A stretch of DNA of 64,000 bases from Ruminococcus sp. NK3A76 (lineage in GTDB: Bacteria > Bacillota > Clostridia > Oscillospirales > Ruminococcaceae), in assembly GCF_000686125.1 (NCBI RefSeq), contig NZ_JMMA01000002.1, forward strand, positions 248,001-312,000. Reading direction: 5' to 3'. The position numbers and the translations under genes are program-made. The notes under the pieces are model-generated. The model saw only the letters and a list, made by a program, of their open reading frames with translations. It did not search any database and was not told the DNA's origin. Below are positions 8,371 through 17,132 of this stretch, piece after piece. Position 1 is the stretch's first letter, and each line of letters starts with the position of its first letter.

Positions 8371-9369
8371 ATGAGCGTAACTATAAAGGACGTAGCCCGT
8401 GAGGCCGGCGTGTCGGTCGCAACTGTGTCAAGGGTATTAAACGGCAGCGCAAATGTCAGCGAGGCATCGTCAAAGCTCGTCCATGAGACGGTGCAGAGAC
8501 TTGGCTATTCGCCGAACTTCCTCGGCCGTAACCTCAGAAAGCGTGAGACAAATGTCATACTCGTGATAATGCCCACCTCAGAGCACTCGCTCTACGGCAG
8601 CATAATCTCGGGTATGCAGGAGTATGCTTCTACGCTTGGCTATGATATAATATCCTCGGCATATAATAATGTGTCGGCTAACGAGATAAGGCAGATGAAT
8701 ATGCTCTTTAACAGAACGGTTGACGGCGCAGTGCTGCTCGGAACATCGCTCTCTGCCGAAAAGCTCAATGAGATAGCAAGGAATTACGATATAGCTCTCT
8801 GCTGCGAGGGCGTTGAGGGCGCAGATGTGCTCACCGTCGCAGTCGATGACGAGCAGGCAGGCTATGACGCTGCAAAGGTGCTCGTAGGCCTTGGCCATAA
8901 GAGGATAGGGCTTATCTGCGTTGACTCGGCAAGCGTCTCCTCCCGCAAGCGTGAGAACGGCTATCTGCGTGCGCTCGCCGATTCGGGGATAGAGGTAAAG
9001 AACGAGTATATCTGGCGTGGCACATACGAAGCCCACAACGGCGCAGATGCTATGGAGCATTTTATGAGCCTTGACGAAAAGCCTACAGCCTTGTTCGCCG
9101 TTTCCGACCTGCTTGCTGTGGCTGCCTGCAAAAAGGCACAGAATATGGGGCTCACAGTCGGTAAGGATATCTCTGTCATGGGCTTTGATAATATCTCGAT
9201 GTGCGAGATGTTCACCCCCACCCTTTCGACAGTCTCTCAGCCCTGCCGTAAAATGGGCGAGTTCGTTGCAAGAAAGCTCATCGAGAATTTCGGCACAGCC
9301 AATAAGGACAAGAAATTCTACCACCTGGGGCATGATGTCATCATCAGGGAATCGACAGGGAAGATATAA
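8371..9369 (+). CDS. LacI-family transcriptional regulator
   Basis: A 332-residue repressor. The N-terminal helix-turn-helix (about residues 3-25, 'IKDVAREAGVSVATVSRVLN') is textbook LacI, followed by the hinge (NFLGRNLRKRETN) and a periplasmic-binding-protein-like effector domain (about 60-330). It should bind a sugar or related small molecule and control nearby carbohydrate genes. The nearest target is the solute-binding protein at 10089. AAACGTTT at 9803-9810 is a CG-centred palindrome of the LacI-operator type. Ribosome site AAGGAG is 9 bp before the ATG. The effector cannot be deduced. Confidence 0.92.
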   Translation: MSVTIKDVAREAGVSVATVSRVLNGSANVSEASSKLVHETVQRLGYSPNFLGRNLRKRETNVILVIMPTSEHSLYGSIISGMQEYASTLGYDIISSAYNNVSANEIRQMNMLFNRTVDGAVLLGTSLSAEKLNEIARNYDIALCCEGVEGADVLTVAVDDEQAGYDAAKVLVGLGHKRIGLICVDSASVSSRKRENGYLRALADSGIEVKNEYIWRGTYEAHNGADAMEHFMSLDEKPTALFAVSDLLAVAACKKAQNMGLTVGKDISVMGFDNISMCEMFTPTLSTVSQPCRKMGEFVARKLIENFGTANKDKKFYHLGHDVIIRESTGKI

Positions 9370-9384
9370 CACCAGCGTTGCACG

Positions 9385-9575
9385 CTAAAAGAATAAAGAA
9401 GAAAGAATAAATAAGAAATAATAAAAGAGGTATCGACCTATGGACGATGATCCAAAAAATCATCGGCGCAGGAAATGTTTTGCAAAGCAAAACTTTCTTC
9501 TTATCGACTTTCGCCGATAAGATACGATACCTTTATTATTCGTTATTCTTTCTTCTTTTTTATTTCTTATTTTAG
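9385..9575. repeat. Long inverted repeat with 7-bp-periodic AT-rich arms
   Basis: The left arm (9385-9445) reads as heptads such as GAATAAA, GAAGAAA, GAATAAA, TAAGAAA, TAATAAA and then GGTATCG. The right arm (about 9526-9575) is the inverted, diverged counterpart. The centre has GATGAT/ATCATC and TATCG/CGATA stems. It is the same family as 2535-2637. Confidence 0.75.
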
Positions 9576-9962
9576 CAGTGGCGGCGAAGACGTTGTATTG
9601 TAAAACACATTTACCGCCACTGCGCCTCCGGGCGGCTCGCTTTTTTATGCTCATATTTAGTAAGAATATGAAAAATACCGAAAATATGAAACTGACGAGG
9701 GCGTATCATAATGTGCAGCTCTTGTATTTTTGTGTAACGGCGGCACTTGCTGCCGATGTGCCGCCATGCCGGCTGCCGGTGCTATTTCAGGGCAATTTCA
9801 GAAAACGTTTGCGTAATGATATGACACCTCTCAGGTGAATTTTTGTGCAAGGCGATTAACAAACGGTAACGGCGGGGTGTGCTATATTCACAAAACGAAA
9901 CCTTCAAAATTGTGCAACCCACCAAATCTTATGACAAATAATATACATAGGCAGTAGATTTC
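9575..9962 (+). other. Intergenic stretch with one long-loop hairpin
   Basis: GCAGTGGCGG (9575-9584) and CCGCCACTGC (9614-9623) are perfect 10-bp inverted arms with a 29-bp loop. A GC-rich segment and a T6 run (about 9641-9646) follow, possibly the lacI-type terminator. The rest contains AAACGTTT (9803) and ACAAACGGTAACGG (about 9858), which could be repressor sites. I see no convincing gene. Confidence 0.4.
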
Positions 9963-9991
9963 TTGACAGGGGATTTATTATTTGCTATACT
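9963..9991 (+). promoter_or_regulatory. Sigma-A promoter for solute-binding protein
   Basis: TTGACA (9963-9968), 17-bp spacer, TATACT (9986-9991), leaving a leader of about 90 nt before the ATG at 10089. Confidence 0.8.
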
Positions 9992-10088
9992 TAAATTCGG
10001 GTAAGAGGGTATTGCGCCCATTTTCCCGAAAATATGAAAGCTCTATTTTCAGATACACTGATTTCAAGTGAAACGGAGGAAATGCATT

Positions 10089-11519
10089 ATGAAGAATATC
10101 AAAAAGATCCTTGCGGGCTCTATGGCTCTTCTTATGGCATTCGGCGTTGTCGGCTGCGGCAAGAGCGACGGCAGCAGCGAGGAAAGCTACGAGCAGAAGG
10201 TCGAAGTTGATACTGAGGCTGTAAAGGATACTATCGAGGCTATCCCTGACGGCGCAGAGAAGGAGATCACATGGATGTCCTACTTCGATATCAACCCCGG
10301 CAAGGCAGTAAAGGAAAAGAGAACTGACCTTACACTTTTCGAGTCTCTCGGCGGTTCTATCAAGTATTCAAGAACGACATCACTCAACAAGTTTGAAAAG
10401 CTCGCTACAGCAGTTATGTCAGACCAGGTGCCTGATATATTCTGGTATGAGCAGGGCATGACATTCCCTTACAGCGTTATCGCAGGAATGTTCCAGCCTG
10501 TCGACGAGATAGTTGACTTTGACAAGCCGCTGTGGAAGGACGTTAAGTCCACTGCTGACCAGTTCGTTCTCAACGGCCAGCACTTCGTTGCACCTATCAA
10601 TATGCTCCCGCTGTCTGTTATGACATACGACAAGCATATCCTTGAGGCTGCAAACCTTGACGATCCCTATGAGTACTACCAGAACGGTGAGTGGACATGG
10701 GATAAGTGGTATGAGATGATGGAAGAATACTGCGCTCAGTCTACTGAGGAAGAGCCGCTTTACGGTGTAAACGGCTGGTTCGCACCTTTCTTCTACCACT
10801 CCACAGGCTCTACTCTCGTTAAGTATGATGCTGACAAGAATGAGTATGTAAACAACCTCAACGACGGCAACCTTGAAAGAGCTGCAAACTTCCTTTCTGA
10901 GGTAAAGAAGAACGGCTTCTATAACCCCGAGTGGATAGGCGGCGCTCCCGAGGCATTCCAGAAGAAGACTCTGTTCTACGCTATGGGCCCGTGGGCATCG
11001 TTTGATGACCATACACCGGCTGACGGCGAAGAGTGGGGCATGGTTCCGATCCCGAGAGATCCTGACACAGACACACTTTACCAGTCGATAGACGTTAACG
11101 CTTATATGTGGGTAAAGGGCTCCAAGAAGAAGGAAGCTGTTAAGTGCTGGCAGGAGTGCGCAAGAATAGTATACGTTGACGATCAGTACAAGCAGACTGA
11201 GAAGGAGAAGTTCGACGCAGTTAACCCCAACTGGTCTGATGAGATGTATAACCTCGTTTATGAAGAGCTTATCGACGAATCCAAGTATACTCAGGTATTC
11301 GACCCCGGCTACGGTATCTCCACCAAGCTGTCTGATAACGATGCAGCTACAAACGAAACCAAGGAAGCAGTTGTTGCTCTCGTTTACAGAGGCGTTATGA
11401 CCGATGACGAAAACGGCAACCAGCTCACATGGACACAGCTCAAGGAGACATATACAAACGTATTCGACTCCGAGCTTGCAGAGTTCAACAAGAAGCTCCA
11501 CGAGTACACAGGCAAGTAA
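10089..11519 (+). CDS. Extracellular solute-binding lipoprotein, carbohydrate ABC type
   Basis: The ATG at 10089 follows GGAGGA by 8 bp, giving 476 residues; a longer GTG start is less likely. The lipobox VVGC places the lipidated Cys at residue 23. The mature part resembles family-1 sugar-binding proteins, with a Trp/Tyr-rich ligand region such as 'NGEWTWDKWYEMMEEY'. It would capture an oligosaccharide and hand it to an ABC permease, but no permease or ATPase adjoins it, so it is an orphan using a distant partner. Codons favour GCT and frequent AAG, suggesting strong expression. The LacI-type protein upstream is a plausible regulator. Confidence 0.88.
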   Translation: MKNIKKILAGSMALLMAFGVVGCGKSDGSSEESYEQKVEVDTEAVKDTIEAIPDGAEKEITWMSYFDINPGKAVKEKRTDLTLFESLGGSIKYSRTTSLNKFEKLATAVMSDQVPDIFWYEQGMTFPYSVIAGMFQPVDEIVDFDKPLWKDVKSTADQFVLNGQHFVAPINMLPLSVMTYDKHILEAANLDDPYEYYQNGEWTWDKWYEMMEEYCAQSTEEEPLYGVNGWFAPFFYHSTGSTLVKYDADKNEYVNNLNDGNLERAANFLSEVKKNGFYNPEWIGGAPEAFQKKTLFYAMGPWASFDDHTPADGEEWGMVPIPRDPDTDTLYQSIDVNAYMWVKGSKKKEAVKCWQECARIVYVDDQYKQTEKEKFDAVNPNWSDEMYNLVYEELIDESKYTQVFDPGYGISTKLSDNDAATNETKEAVVALVYRGVMTDDENGNQLTWTQLKETYTNVFDSELAEFNKKLHEYTGK

Positions 11520-11530
11520 TTGCATATCAC

Positions 11531-11560
11531 AAGCGGCAGGTGACCCCTGCCGCTTTTTTT
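11531..11560 (+). terminator. Rho-independent terminator
   Basis: AAGCGGCAGG and CCTGCCGCTT form a 10-bp stem followed by a run of seven or more T. It ends the solute-binding protein transcript. Confidence 0.92.
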
Positions 11561-11623
11561 GTGTCGTACTGCTGTGCTTGCTATTTGTCATCAGGTGTGG
11601 TAAAATAGAAAAGTGGTTTTACC

Positions 11624-11678
11624 TTAAGAAATATTTAAGAAAAATCTCCGCACCTTCTTAAGAAAAGTGTGCTATTAT
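11624..11678 (+). promoter_or_regulatory. Three TTAAGAAA boxes and a -10 element before OmpR-type gene
   Basis: TTAAGAAA occurs exactly at 11624-11631, 11635-11642 and 11658-11665 (steps of 11 and 23 bp). TATTAT lies at 11673-11678, with no good -35 box. Direct repeats at helical-turn spacing before a poor -35 are typical of OmpR/PhoB-type activation, so the downstream response regulator may control itself. Confidence 0.5.
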
Positions 11679-11702
11679 ATATTCAAAGGAGAAGTGAAGC
11701 AA

Positions 11703-12407
11703 ATGGATAAGCAAACGGTTCTTGTAGTGGACGATGACAGGGATATAGTGTCGGCGATAGCCAGGCTGCTCAATGATGAGGGCATATCGGTGCTCAAAGC
11801 ATACGACGGGCTCGAAGCACTCGATGTCATAGCCACCCGACAGGTTGACCTGCTGGTGATAGATGTTATGATGCCCAGGCTCGACGGCCTTTCGGCTCTT
11901 ATGCGCATAAGGCAGAACAACAATATCCCGGTCATAGTGCTCTCTGCAAAGAGCGAGGACACCGACAAGATACTCGGGCTTTCCATGGGGGCTGACGATT
12001 ACATAACCAAACCCTATAACCCCCTTGAGCTGATAGCGAGAGTAAAGGCCAATTTGAGAAGATATCTCACTCTCGGTTCGGCGGCTGCATCTTCTCCTGC
12101 GAAAAGCGTCATAACCGTCGGCGGCCTGGAGCTTGACAAGGAGACAAAGAGCATCACCGCAGACGGCAGAAAAAGCACGCTGACCGCTACTGAGTATAAG
12201 ATACTCGAACTGCTCATGGAAAACGCAGGCAGGGTGTTCTCGGCAGAGGAGATATATCAGCGTGTATGGCGTGAAGATGCATATGCGGTGGAAAACACCG
12301 TAATGGTACACATTCGGCACATAAGGGAGAAAATAGAGATAGACCCTAAGGAGCCGAGATACTTGAAGGTGGTGTGGGGCGTTGGATACAAAATTGAAAA
12401 AAGATGA
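11703..12407 (+). CDS. OmpR/PhoB-family response regulator
   Basis: The ATG at 11703 follows AAAGGAG and gives 234 residues. The receiver domain (about 1-120) has the acidic DDDRD cluster, the phosphoacceptor Asp in VIDVMMP, and the conserved Lys in TKPYNP. The winged-helix DNA-binding domain (about 135-234) ends in the usual VWGVGYKIEK. Its gene overlaps the histidine kinase by 26 bp, so the two are translationally coupled. Three TTAAGAAA boxes precede it, suggesting autoregulation. The trigger is unknown; an envelope or nutrient stimulus is likely given the kinase topology. Confidence 0.93.
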   Translation: MDKQTVLVVDDDRDIVSAIARLLNDEGISVLKAYDGLEALDVIATRQVDLLVIDVMMPRLDGLSALMRIRQNNNIPVIVLSAKSEDTDKILGLSMGADDYITKPYNPLELIARVKANLRRYLTLGSAAASSPAKSVITVGGLELDKETKSITADGRKSTLTATEYKILELLMENAGRVFSAEEIYQRVWREDAYAVENTVMVHIRHIREKIEIDPKEPRYLKVVWGVGYKIEKR

Positions 12408-14865
12408 AGACAACAAAACGGATGAGATGATCTCAGACAGCCTGGAGGTGACAGCTCCGCCTGATGATAAAGAGGGCTTTTTACCTCCTCCTGCAAAGGG
12501 GACGGTCGCCTATAAGCTGCGTGCAAGGTGGATAAGGATGCTGATGTTTATACTGTCGGCGTTTTTGGTGGCATACGGGCTCACGGCGGTAATGGCGCTT
12601 TCCTGTATCGAATATGCGTGGGATATCGAAGCGGCCGTCATGGGCGACAAGCAGATAAACGAGACCTACAGCGATAAGGCAGAGCACCGTGTGGGTGCAG
12701 ACGAGATAGAAAACCTCTACAGCAGCCTGTGTATAGTGTCGTCGCAGGTGCTCAGATATGACGATATGCCGTTTGATTACCTGAGCTCTGTGAGCAATGA
12801 GATACGGGCGGTAACGGACAAGGTGTTTCTTGACGAAGGCGAGGGCTTTACAAGGCTTGCGGGCGTTGATGACAGGTTTGAATACTTTGTGTCATACGGC
12901 GGCAGATATATGACAAATATCGAAGGCCTGTCGGCAAATTCCGGCTATGACGAGATAGTAAAAAAGCTCGGCAGCGATGATGCTTACTATCTAAGGCTCG
13001 GCGACAAGACCTACTCGGGCGGTGTCAACAAGCAGCGTGTAGGCCGCACCGACTATGAGAGCGGCGACTTAAAGGCAGCAGAGCCTTATCTTCCTCTTGG
13101 TTCGGCCTATTATGATGAGGATTACAAGGCGCATATTTTCAGCTACTATAAATACGCATATGACACGACAGTGTTTGAAAACGAGGAGCTGCCGTCAGCA
13201 GACAGCAGCGGTGACTACCCTTATTACAAGGGCGGTGTGAGATATAAGTATAACGAAAAGCTCGACGAGCTGATAGCTGACAAGACGCTGAAAAAGCTCG
13301 ATGACAGCGGCATAAAGGTGGCATTAGGCCTTAAGCCATACACCGACAAGGCAGCAGGTGCGCTTGATAAGGACGAGCAGGTGTCGCTCTCAAAGGGGCT
13401 TGTTATAAGCCTTATGCCTGTGGGGGCAGTGCTGTTTGTGATAGTCATTCTTCTTATGGTGCGCTGCGGCTATGACCGTGACACGGGCAGGTTTGTGGCA
13501 TCATACTGGCTTGATAAGAGGTTCTCGGCCGAGGTTTTCCTGTTCTCGGCAATAGCAGCGCTTGCCGGCGAGGGTGCGCTTTTTGACTCGCTCAGCGGTG
13601 AGATAAAGTTGGCGCTCGACCGCAAGGATATCGTGTTTTTCAGCTCGTTTGCGCTCGGTACACTGCTGCTTTGGATAATAGGCTTCGGCAGCGTGCTCGT
13701 GATGCTCAGAAAGCTCAAAACAAGGACGTTTTTCTCGACCTCGCTGCTCGTTAAGCTGATAGGCTTCGTTTCTAAGGGCTTATCTGATGTGTATGAGAGG
13801 AGCAGCCGCAGACTTATGCGCACCTCCTACCACAAGCTCAGCGTCAGCAAGCGGGTCTTTGTCAGGAGCATCATCTTCGCAGTGCTCACGGGCTTTGCGA
13901 TACTGCTGCCTGCTGTGATATATCTTGACGGCGGCTGGTCGCCTGATGATATGTCGGTGGTGTTTGTGTTCTTAACTGTGTATGCAGTGTACTTTGTATG
14001 GTATGTGCTCACAAGCCTTGACTATTTCCACAATTCCGAGCTGCTTTGCAAAAAGCTTGAAACTATCAGCAGCGGCGAAAAGTACGAGGGCGATAAACCG
14101 CAGCCCACCTCGCCTTTCTATGAGCCGTTCATGGGGCTTGACAAGCTCGATGAGAGGATAAAGTTCCAGGCTCAGGAAATGGTAAGGAGCGAGCGCACAA
14201 AGGTCGAGCTGGTTACTAATGTCTCGCACGACCTGAAAACTCCGCTCACGTCGATAATCAGCTATACCTACCTTCTCTCAAAGGAGGAGATGAGCGACGA
14301 AGCAAGAGACTATGTGAAGATACTCTCTCAGAAATCCGAAAAGCTCAAAGCTATAGTGAATGACGTGTTCACTCTTGCAAAGGCAGCAAGCGGTGCAGAG
14401 ATAAAGCACGAGCGCCTTGACCTTGCGATGCTCATAAACCAGACAATAGCCAGCAATCAGGATATCATCGAGCAGAGCGGCTTTGCAGTCAAGACGACTG
14501 TGCCGGACGAGGCTGTGTTTATCATGGGTGACGGCGACAAGCTGTCAAGGGTGCTGCAAAACCTTCTTGACAATGCGCTGAAATACTCGCTCAGAGGGAC
14601 AAGGGTGTATATCGAGCTTAGTGTATCAGAGCGCAGGGCACAGGCAATATTCAAGAACACCGCCGCTGAGGAGATGCAGTTTACCGCCGAGGAGATAACC
14701 GAGCGCTTTACAAGGGGCGATAAATCCCGTACTGACGGCGGCAGCGGTCTTGGGCTGTCTATTGCCAAGACCTTCACCGAAGCCTGCGGAGGAGCTTTCC
14801 GCATAGAGCTTGACGGCGATGTGTTCAAGGCGATAGCTGAGTTTGATACGCTTTACGACCAGTGA
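12382..14865 (+). CDS. Sensor histidine kinase
   Basis: An 827-residue kinase starting at a TTG (12382) inside the end of the regulator gene; an in-frame ATG at 12427 is the alternative. It has a first membrane helix near 50-72, an external domain of about 260 residues, then about five more helices (about 335-545). The HisKA block is NVSHDLKTPLTSI, with the phospho-His near residue 616. The ATPase has the N box (LLDNALKYS) and G box (GGSGLGLSIAK). The multi-helix region between sensor and kinase is larger than in PhoR-type kinases and recalls VanS/BceS-like membrane sensors. A MITE copy and then a terminator follow. Confidence 0.9.
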   Translation: MDTKLKKDEDNKTDEMISDSLEVTAPPDDKEGFLPPPAKGTVAYKLRARWIRMLMFILSAFLVAYGLTAVMALSCIEYAWDIEAAVMGDKQINETYSDKAEHRVGADEIENLYSSLCIVSSQVLRYDDMPFDYLSSVSNEIRAVTDKVFLDEGEGFTRLAGVDDRFEYFVSYGGRYMTNIEGLSANSGYDEIVKKLGSDDAYYLRLGDKTYSGGVNKQRVGRTDYESGDLKAAEPYLPLGSAYYDEDYKAHIFSYYKYAYDTTVFENEELPSADSSGDYPYYKGGVRYKYNEKLDELIADKTLKKLDDSGIKVALGLKPYTDKAAGALDKDEQVSLSKGLVISLMPVGAVLFVIVILLMVRCGYDRDTGRFVASYWLDKRFSAEVFLFSAIAALAGEGALFDSLSGEIKLALDRKDIVFFSSFALGTLLLWIIGFGSVLVMLRKLKTRTFFSTSLLVKLIGFVSKGLSDVYERSSRRLMRTSYHKLSVSKRVFVRSIIFAVLTGFAILLPAVIYLDGGWSPDDMSVVFVFLTVYAVYFVWYVLTSLDYFHNSELLCKKLETISSGEKYEGDKPQPTSPFYEPFMGLDKLDERIKFQAQEMVRSERTKVELVTNVSHDLKTPLTSIISYTYLLSKEEMSDEARDYVKILSQKSEKLKAIVNDVFTLAKAASGAEIKHERLDLAMLINQTIASNQDIIEQSGFAVKTTVPDEAVFIMGDGDKLSRVLQNLLDNALKYSLRGTRVYIELSVSERRAQAIFKNTAAEEMQFTAEEITERFTRGDKSRTDGGSGLGLSIAKTFTEACGGAFRIELDGDVFKAIAEFDTLYDQ

Positions 14866-14880
14866 TGAAGTTCTCGTATT

Positions 14881-15058
14881 TAAGGCAACACCGCACAAAG
14901 ACCGCCTGAAGGCTTTGTACGCAACTTACTTGCATCTTTTCCGTCATATTACACATTTTTTCCTTGAAATACGGTAGTATTCCTTCGGAAAATCTGTGCG
15001 ATCTGACGAAAAAGCTGACTGCGCAATTTGCGCACAATCTTCGTGCGGTGTTGCCTTA
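14881..15058 (+). mobile_element. MITE-like palindromic element, full copy
   Basis: 178 bp from TAAGGCAACACCGCAC to GTGCGGTGTTGCCTTA. The terminal inverted repeats are perfect over 15 bp and bounded by TA, the duplication made by IS630/Tc1-type transposases. It is nearly identical to 25321-25498 and 28912-29088. It sits between the kinase stop codon and its terminator, so it is transcribed. The reverse strand has a short open frame shared by all copies that has no gene-like context. Confidence 0.92.
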
Positions 15059-15079
15059 GCAGGATAACGCAGTATAGTT

Positions 15080-15123
15080 AAAGGCACTTGGGTCAGTCGG
15101 TATTCTGACAAAGGTGCCTTTTT
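15080..15123 (+). terminator. Terminator of the two-component operon
   Basis: AAAGGCAC and GGTGCCTTTTT form the outer stem, with an inner GTCAG/CTGAC stem. A T run follows. Confidence 0.8.
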
Positions 15124-15386
15124 GCTGTCAGAAGACGACGAAGACAAGGACGAAGAAGACAGTATGTCCTTTTCCTTGTCCTTTTCTTTTTCATTATCCT
15201 TGTCTTCTTCCTTAACATTATCATTATCTTTATCATTATCTTTATCCTTATCCTTATCAGCATAGGTTTGCATTGCAAATAAATGCATTTGCATACATTT
15301 GTAAGCATATGCATAGTATAGCACAGGCTTTGGGATATTTGCCTTTTGAAAATCATTACAAATTGAAAACATTTGCAGATAAACTA
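15124..15386. other. Low-complexity and palindrome-rich intergenic stretch
   Basis: From 15150 to 15262 the plus strand is a polypyrimidine run of TCCTTT, TTATCA and TTATCC units, followed by a GCAAATG/CATTTGC palindrome-rich patch (15270-15320). Read on the minus strand this is a Lys/Asp/Glu-repeat frame preceded by Met/Gln/His/Cys-rich residues, the kind of linker seen in phage DnaD-like replication proteins. It may be a relic, but I see no intact gene. Confidence 0.4.
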
Positions 15387-15415
15387 TTGAAAAATAAAAT
15401 AAAGCATTGTATAAT
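15387..15415 (+). promoter_or_regulatory. Sigma-A promoter for epimerase operon
   Basis: TTGAAA (15387-15392), 17-bp spacer, TATAAT (15410-15415). It would drive the run of genes from 15454 to 18509. Confidence 0.75.
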
Positions 15416-15453
15416 AGTTATGATTGGATAATTATGCAAGGGAGATAGTAAGT

Positions 15454-16314
15454 ATGAAAGCAACAGTAAAAACAGCTTCACTTGAAATATCTGCAAACAC
15501 CTCGGGCGCTGAGCTTTGCTCGGTGAAAAAGGACGGTGTGGAGTATATCTGGCAGGCAGGCGATGCCTGGAAAAGATATGCACCGATACTGTTCCCGTTC
15601 ATCTGCTCGCCCAAGGGCAAGAAATATAAGGCAAACGGTGTCGAATACACCATGCCCACAAACCACGGCTTTGCAAGGGATAAGGAGTTTGCGCTCAAAG
15701 AGCAGACTGATAACAGCCTGAGCTTTGTCCTCACATCAGATGAGGAAACGCTTAAGGTATACCCCTATGATTTCGAGCTGACTGTCAGCTTTACTGTAGA
15801 CGGCGACAGCGTCGAGGTGCTTAATTCTGTAAAGAATACCGGCAAGGGAGATATGTATTTCTACCTCGGCGGCCACCCGGCTTTCAACTGTCCGCTTGAA
15901 GAAGGGCTTTCGTTTGATGATTATGAGATAAGATATGAAAAGACTGAAACGATAATCCAGCCGCTGCTCACCGGCGGTGAGAGGACTGTTATTGATAACG
16001 CCCAGGGCTATAAGCTCACCCGTGCGCTCTTTGACCACGATGTTATCATGAAGGATAAGCCGAATTCCAAGAGCATAACCCTTATGTCAGACAAGGGCAG
16101 CAGGAGCGTGACTCTGCGCTTCCCGGAGAGCGAGTGCATAGCTGTGTGGTCGTCTACCGGCAACGATGAGGCGAGATTTGTCTGCCTTGAGCCCTGGACG
16201 AGCGTGCCTGTATATGCTGACGACGAGTTTGAGGACATCGAGAAAAAGCCCCACGCTGTAAAGCTCGCAGCAGGCGGTAAGTTTGACTACCGCTACTATA
16301 TAGAGGTGAAGTGA
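15454..16314 (+). CDS. Aldose 1-epimerase family protein (LacX-like)
   Basis: The ATG at 15454 follows AAGGGAG and gives 286 residues. The protein is a beta-rich galactose-mutarotase fold. NHGFARDKEF (about 69-78) and GGHPAFNCP (about 145-153) hold the His residues expected for catalysis, and PWTS lies near the end. It would interconvert alpha and beta anomers of a hexose or hexose phosphate in the cytoplasm. Its length and 'MPTNHGFAR' motif fit the LacX-like branch rather than GalM. The stop codon overlaps the start of dtd by one base, so it heads an operon with dtd and the ArsC-like gene. Confidence 0.85.
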   Translation: MKATVKTASLEISANTSGAELCSVKKDGVEYIWQAGDAWKRYAPILFPFICSPKGKKYKANGVEYTMPTNHGFARDKEFALKEQTDNSLSFVLTSDEETLKVYPYDFELTVSFTVDGDSVEVLNSVKNTGKGDMYFYLGGHPAFNCPLEEGLSFDDYEIRYEKTETIIQPLLTGGERTVIDNAQGYKLTRALFDHDVIMKDKPNSKSITLMSDKGSRSVTLRFPESECIAVWSSTGNDEARFVCLEPWTSVPVYADDEFEDIEKKPHAVKLAAGGKFDYRYYIEVK

Positions 16315-16772
16315 TGAAGGCCGTCATACAGCGTGTAAACTATGCGGATGTAAAGGTCGGCGGTGAGACGGTCGGCGAGACAGGCAAGGGCTATCTCATA
16401 CTTTTCGGCGCCGCTGTGGGCGATACCGAGGAGGACGCTGACAGGCTCGCTGCAAAGATATCCACCCTGCGTATCTTTTCTGATGAGAACGATAAGATAA
16501 ACCTCTCGATAAAAGATGTGGGAGGAGATATACTCTGCGTGTCGCAGTTCACCCTGTGTGCTGACTGCCGCAAGGGCAACAGGCCGAGCTTTACTGATGC
16601 AATGCCGCCCGAAGAAGCAAACAGGCTTTATGAGTATTTCTGCGATAAGTGCGCAGAGCTTGCAGAATGTAAGGTCGGCAGGGGAGTTTTCGGGGCTGAT
16701 ATGAAAGTCACCCTGCAAAACGACGGCCCGTTCACTGTTATGCTCGAATGTAAGGAAGGTAAGATCATCTGA
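16314..16772 (+). CDS. dtd: D-aminoacyl-tRNA deacylase
   Basis: A 152-residue Dtd that removes D-amino acids (and Gly from tRNA-Ala) from mischarged tRNA. It opens with MKAVIQRVNYADVKVGG and has the SQFTLCAD motif (about residues 79-86) and the cross-dimer NDGPFTV motif (about 137-143), where most homologues have GPVT; Val to Phe is a mild oddity. The ATG overlaps the preceding stop codon by one base, and the final base of its own stop is the first base of the next ATG, so all three genes are translationally coupled. Confidence 0.94.
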   Translation: MKAVIQRVNYADVKVGGETVGETGKGYLILFGAAVGDTEEDADRLAAKISTLRIFSDENDKINLSIKDVGGDILCVSQFTLCADCRKGNRPSFTDAMPPEEANRLYEYFCDKCAELAECKVGRGVFGADMKVTLQNDGPFTVMLECKEGKII

Positions 16773-17119
16773 TGAATATACAGTTATTCGGAAAGAATAA
16801 ATGCTTCGACACCAAGAAGGCACAGCGCTTTTTCAAGGAGAGGGGCATTAAGTTCCAGTATATAGACCTTAAGCAGAAGCCTATGAGCCGCGGCGAGCTT
16901 GAAAGCGTTATAAAGGCTGTCGGCGGCCTTGACAAGGTCATTGATGAAAACAACAAGTCGCAGACTGCCACGCTTATAAAGTATCTCGCAGACGATGAGG
17001 CGAAAAAGGAAAAGCTGCTCGAAGACGGCACGCTTATGAAAACGCCTGTCGTGCGAAACGGCAAAGAGGCGGCTGTGGGATTTGCCCCCGATGTGTGGGA
17101 AAAATGGATAAAGGGATAG
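16772..17119 (+). CDS. Spx/ArsC-family thioredoxin-fold protein
   Basis: A 115-residue member of the arsenate-reductase-like family. The N-terminal KCFDTKKAQRFF carries the single active Cys (residue 11) in the CxxxK arrangement. KTPVVRNGKEAAVGF matches the TPxV...G segment near the C terminus. Members include Spx-type regulators and YffB-like reductases, and a single Cys argues against the CxxC Spx switch. It begins at the last base of the dtd stop codon. The usual label is 'arsenate reductase family protein'; no arsenic genes are nearby, so a role in arsenic is unlikely. Confidence 0.85.
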   Translation: MNIQLFGKNKCFDTKKAQRFFKERGIKFQYIDLKQKPMSRGELESVIKAVGGLDKVIDENNKSQTATLIKYLADDEAKKEKLLEDGTLMKTPVVRNGKEAAVGFAPDVWEKWIKG

Positions 17120-17132
17120 ATTGGAGAATAAA

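Noticed and set aside
9578-9838. Plus-strand frame of 86 residues after the lacI-type gene
   Set aside because: It overlaps a hairpin and T run, has no ribosome site and looks like random composition.
10419-11591. Long minus-strand frame opposite the solute-binding protein gene
   Set aside because: It is antisense to a clear lipoprotein gene, has poor coding character and no ribosome site.
14825-15037. Minus-strand protein (about 70 residues) starting MCANCAVSFFVR, also at 25256-25477 and 28906-29172
   Set aside because: The frame is identical in all copies of the palindromic MITE and arises from its repeat sequence. It has no independent ribosome site or context.
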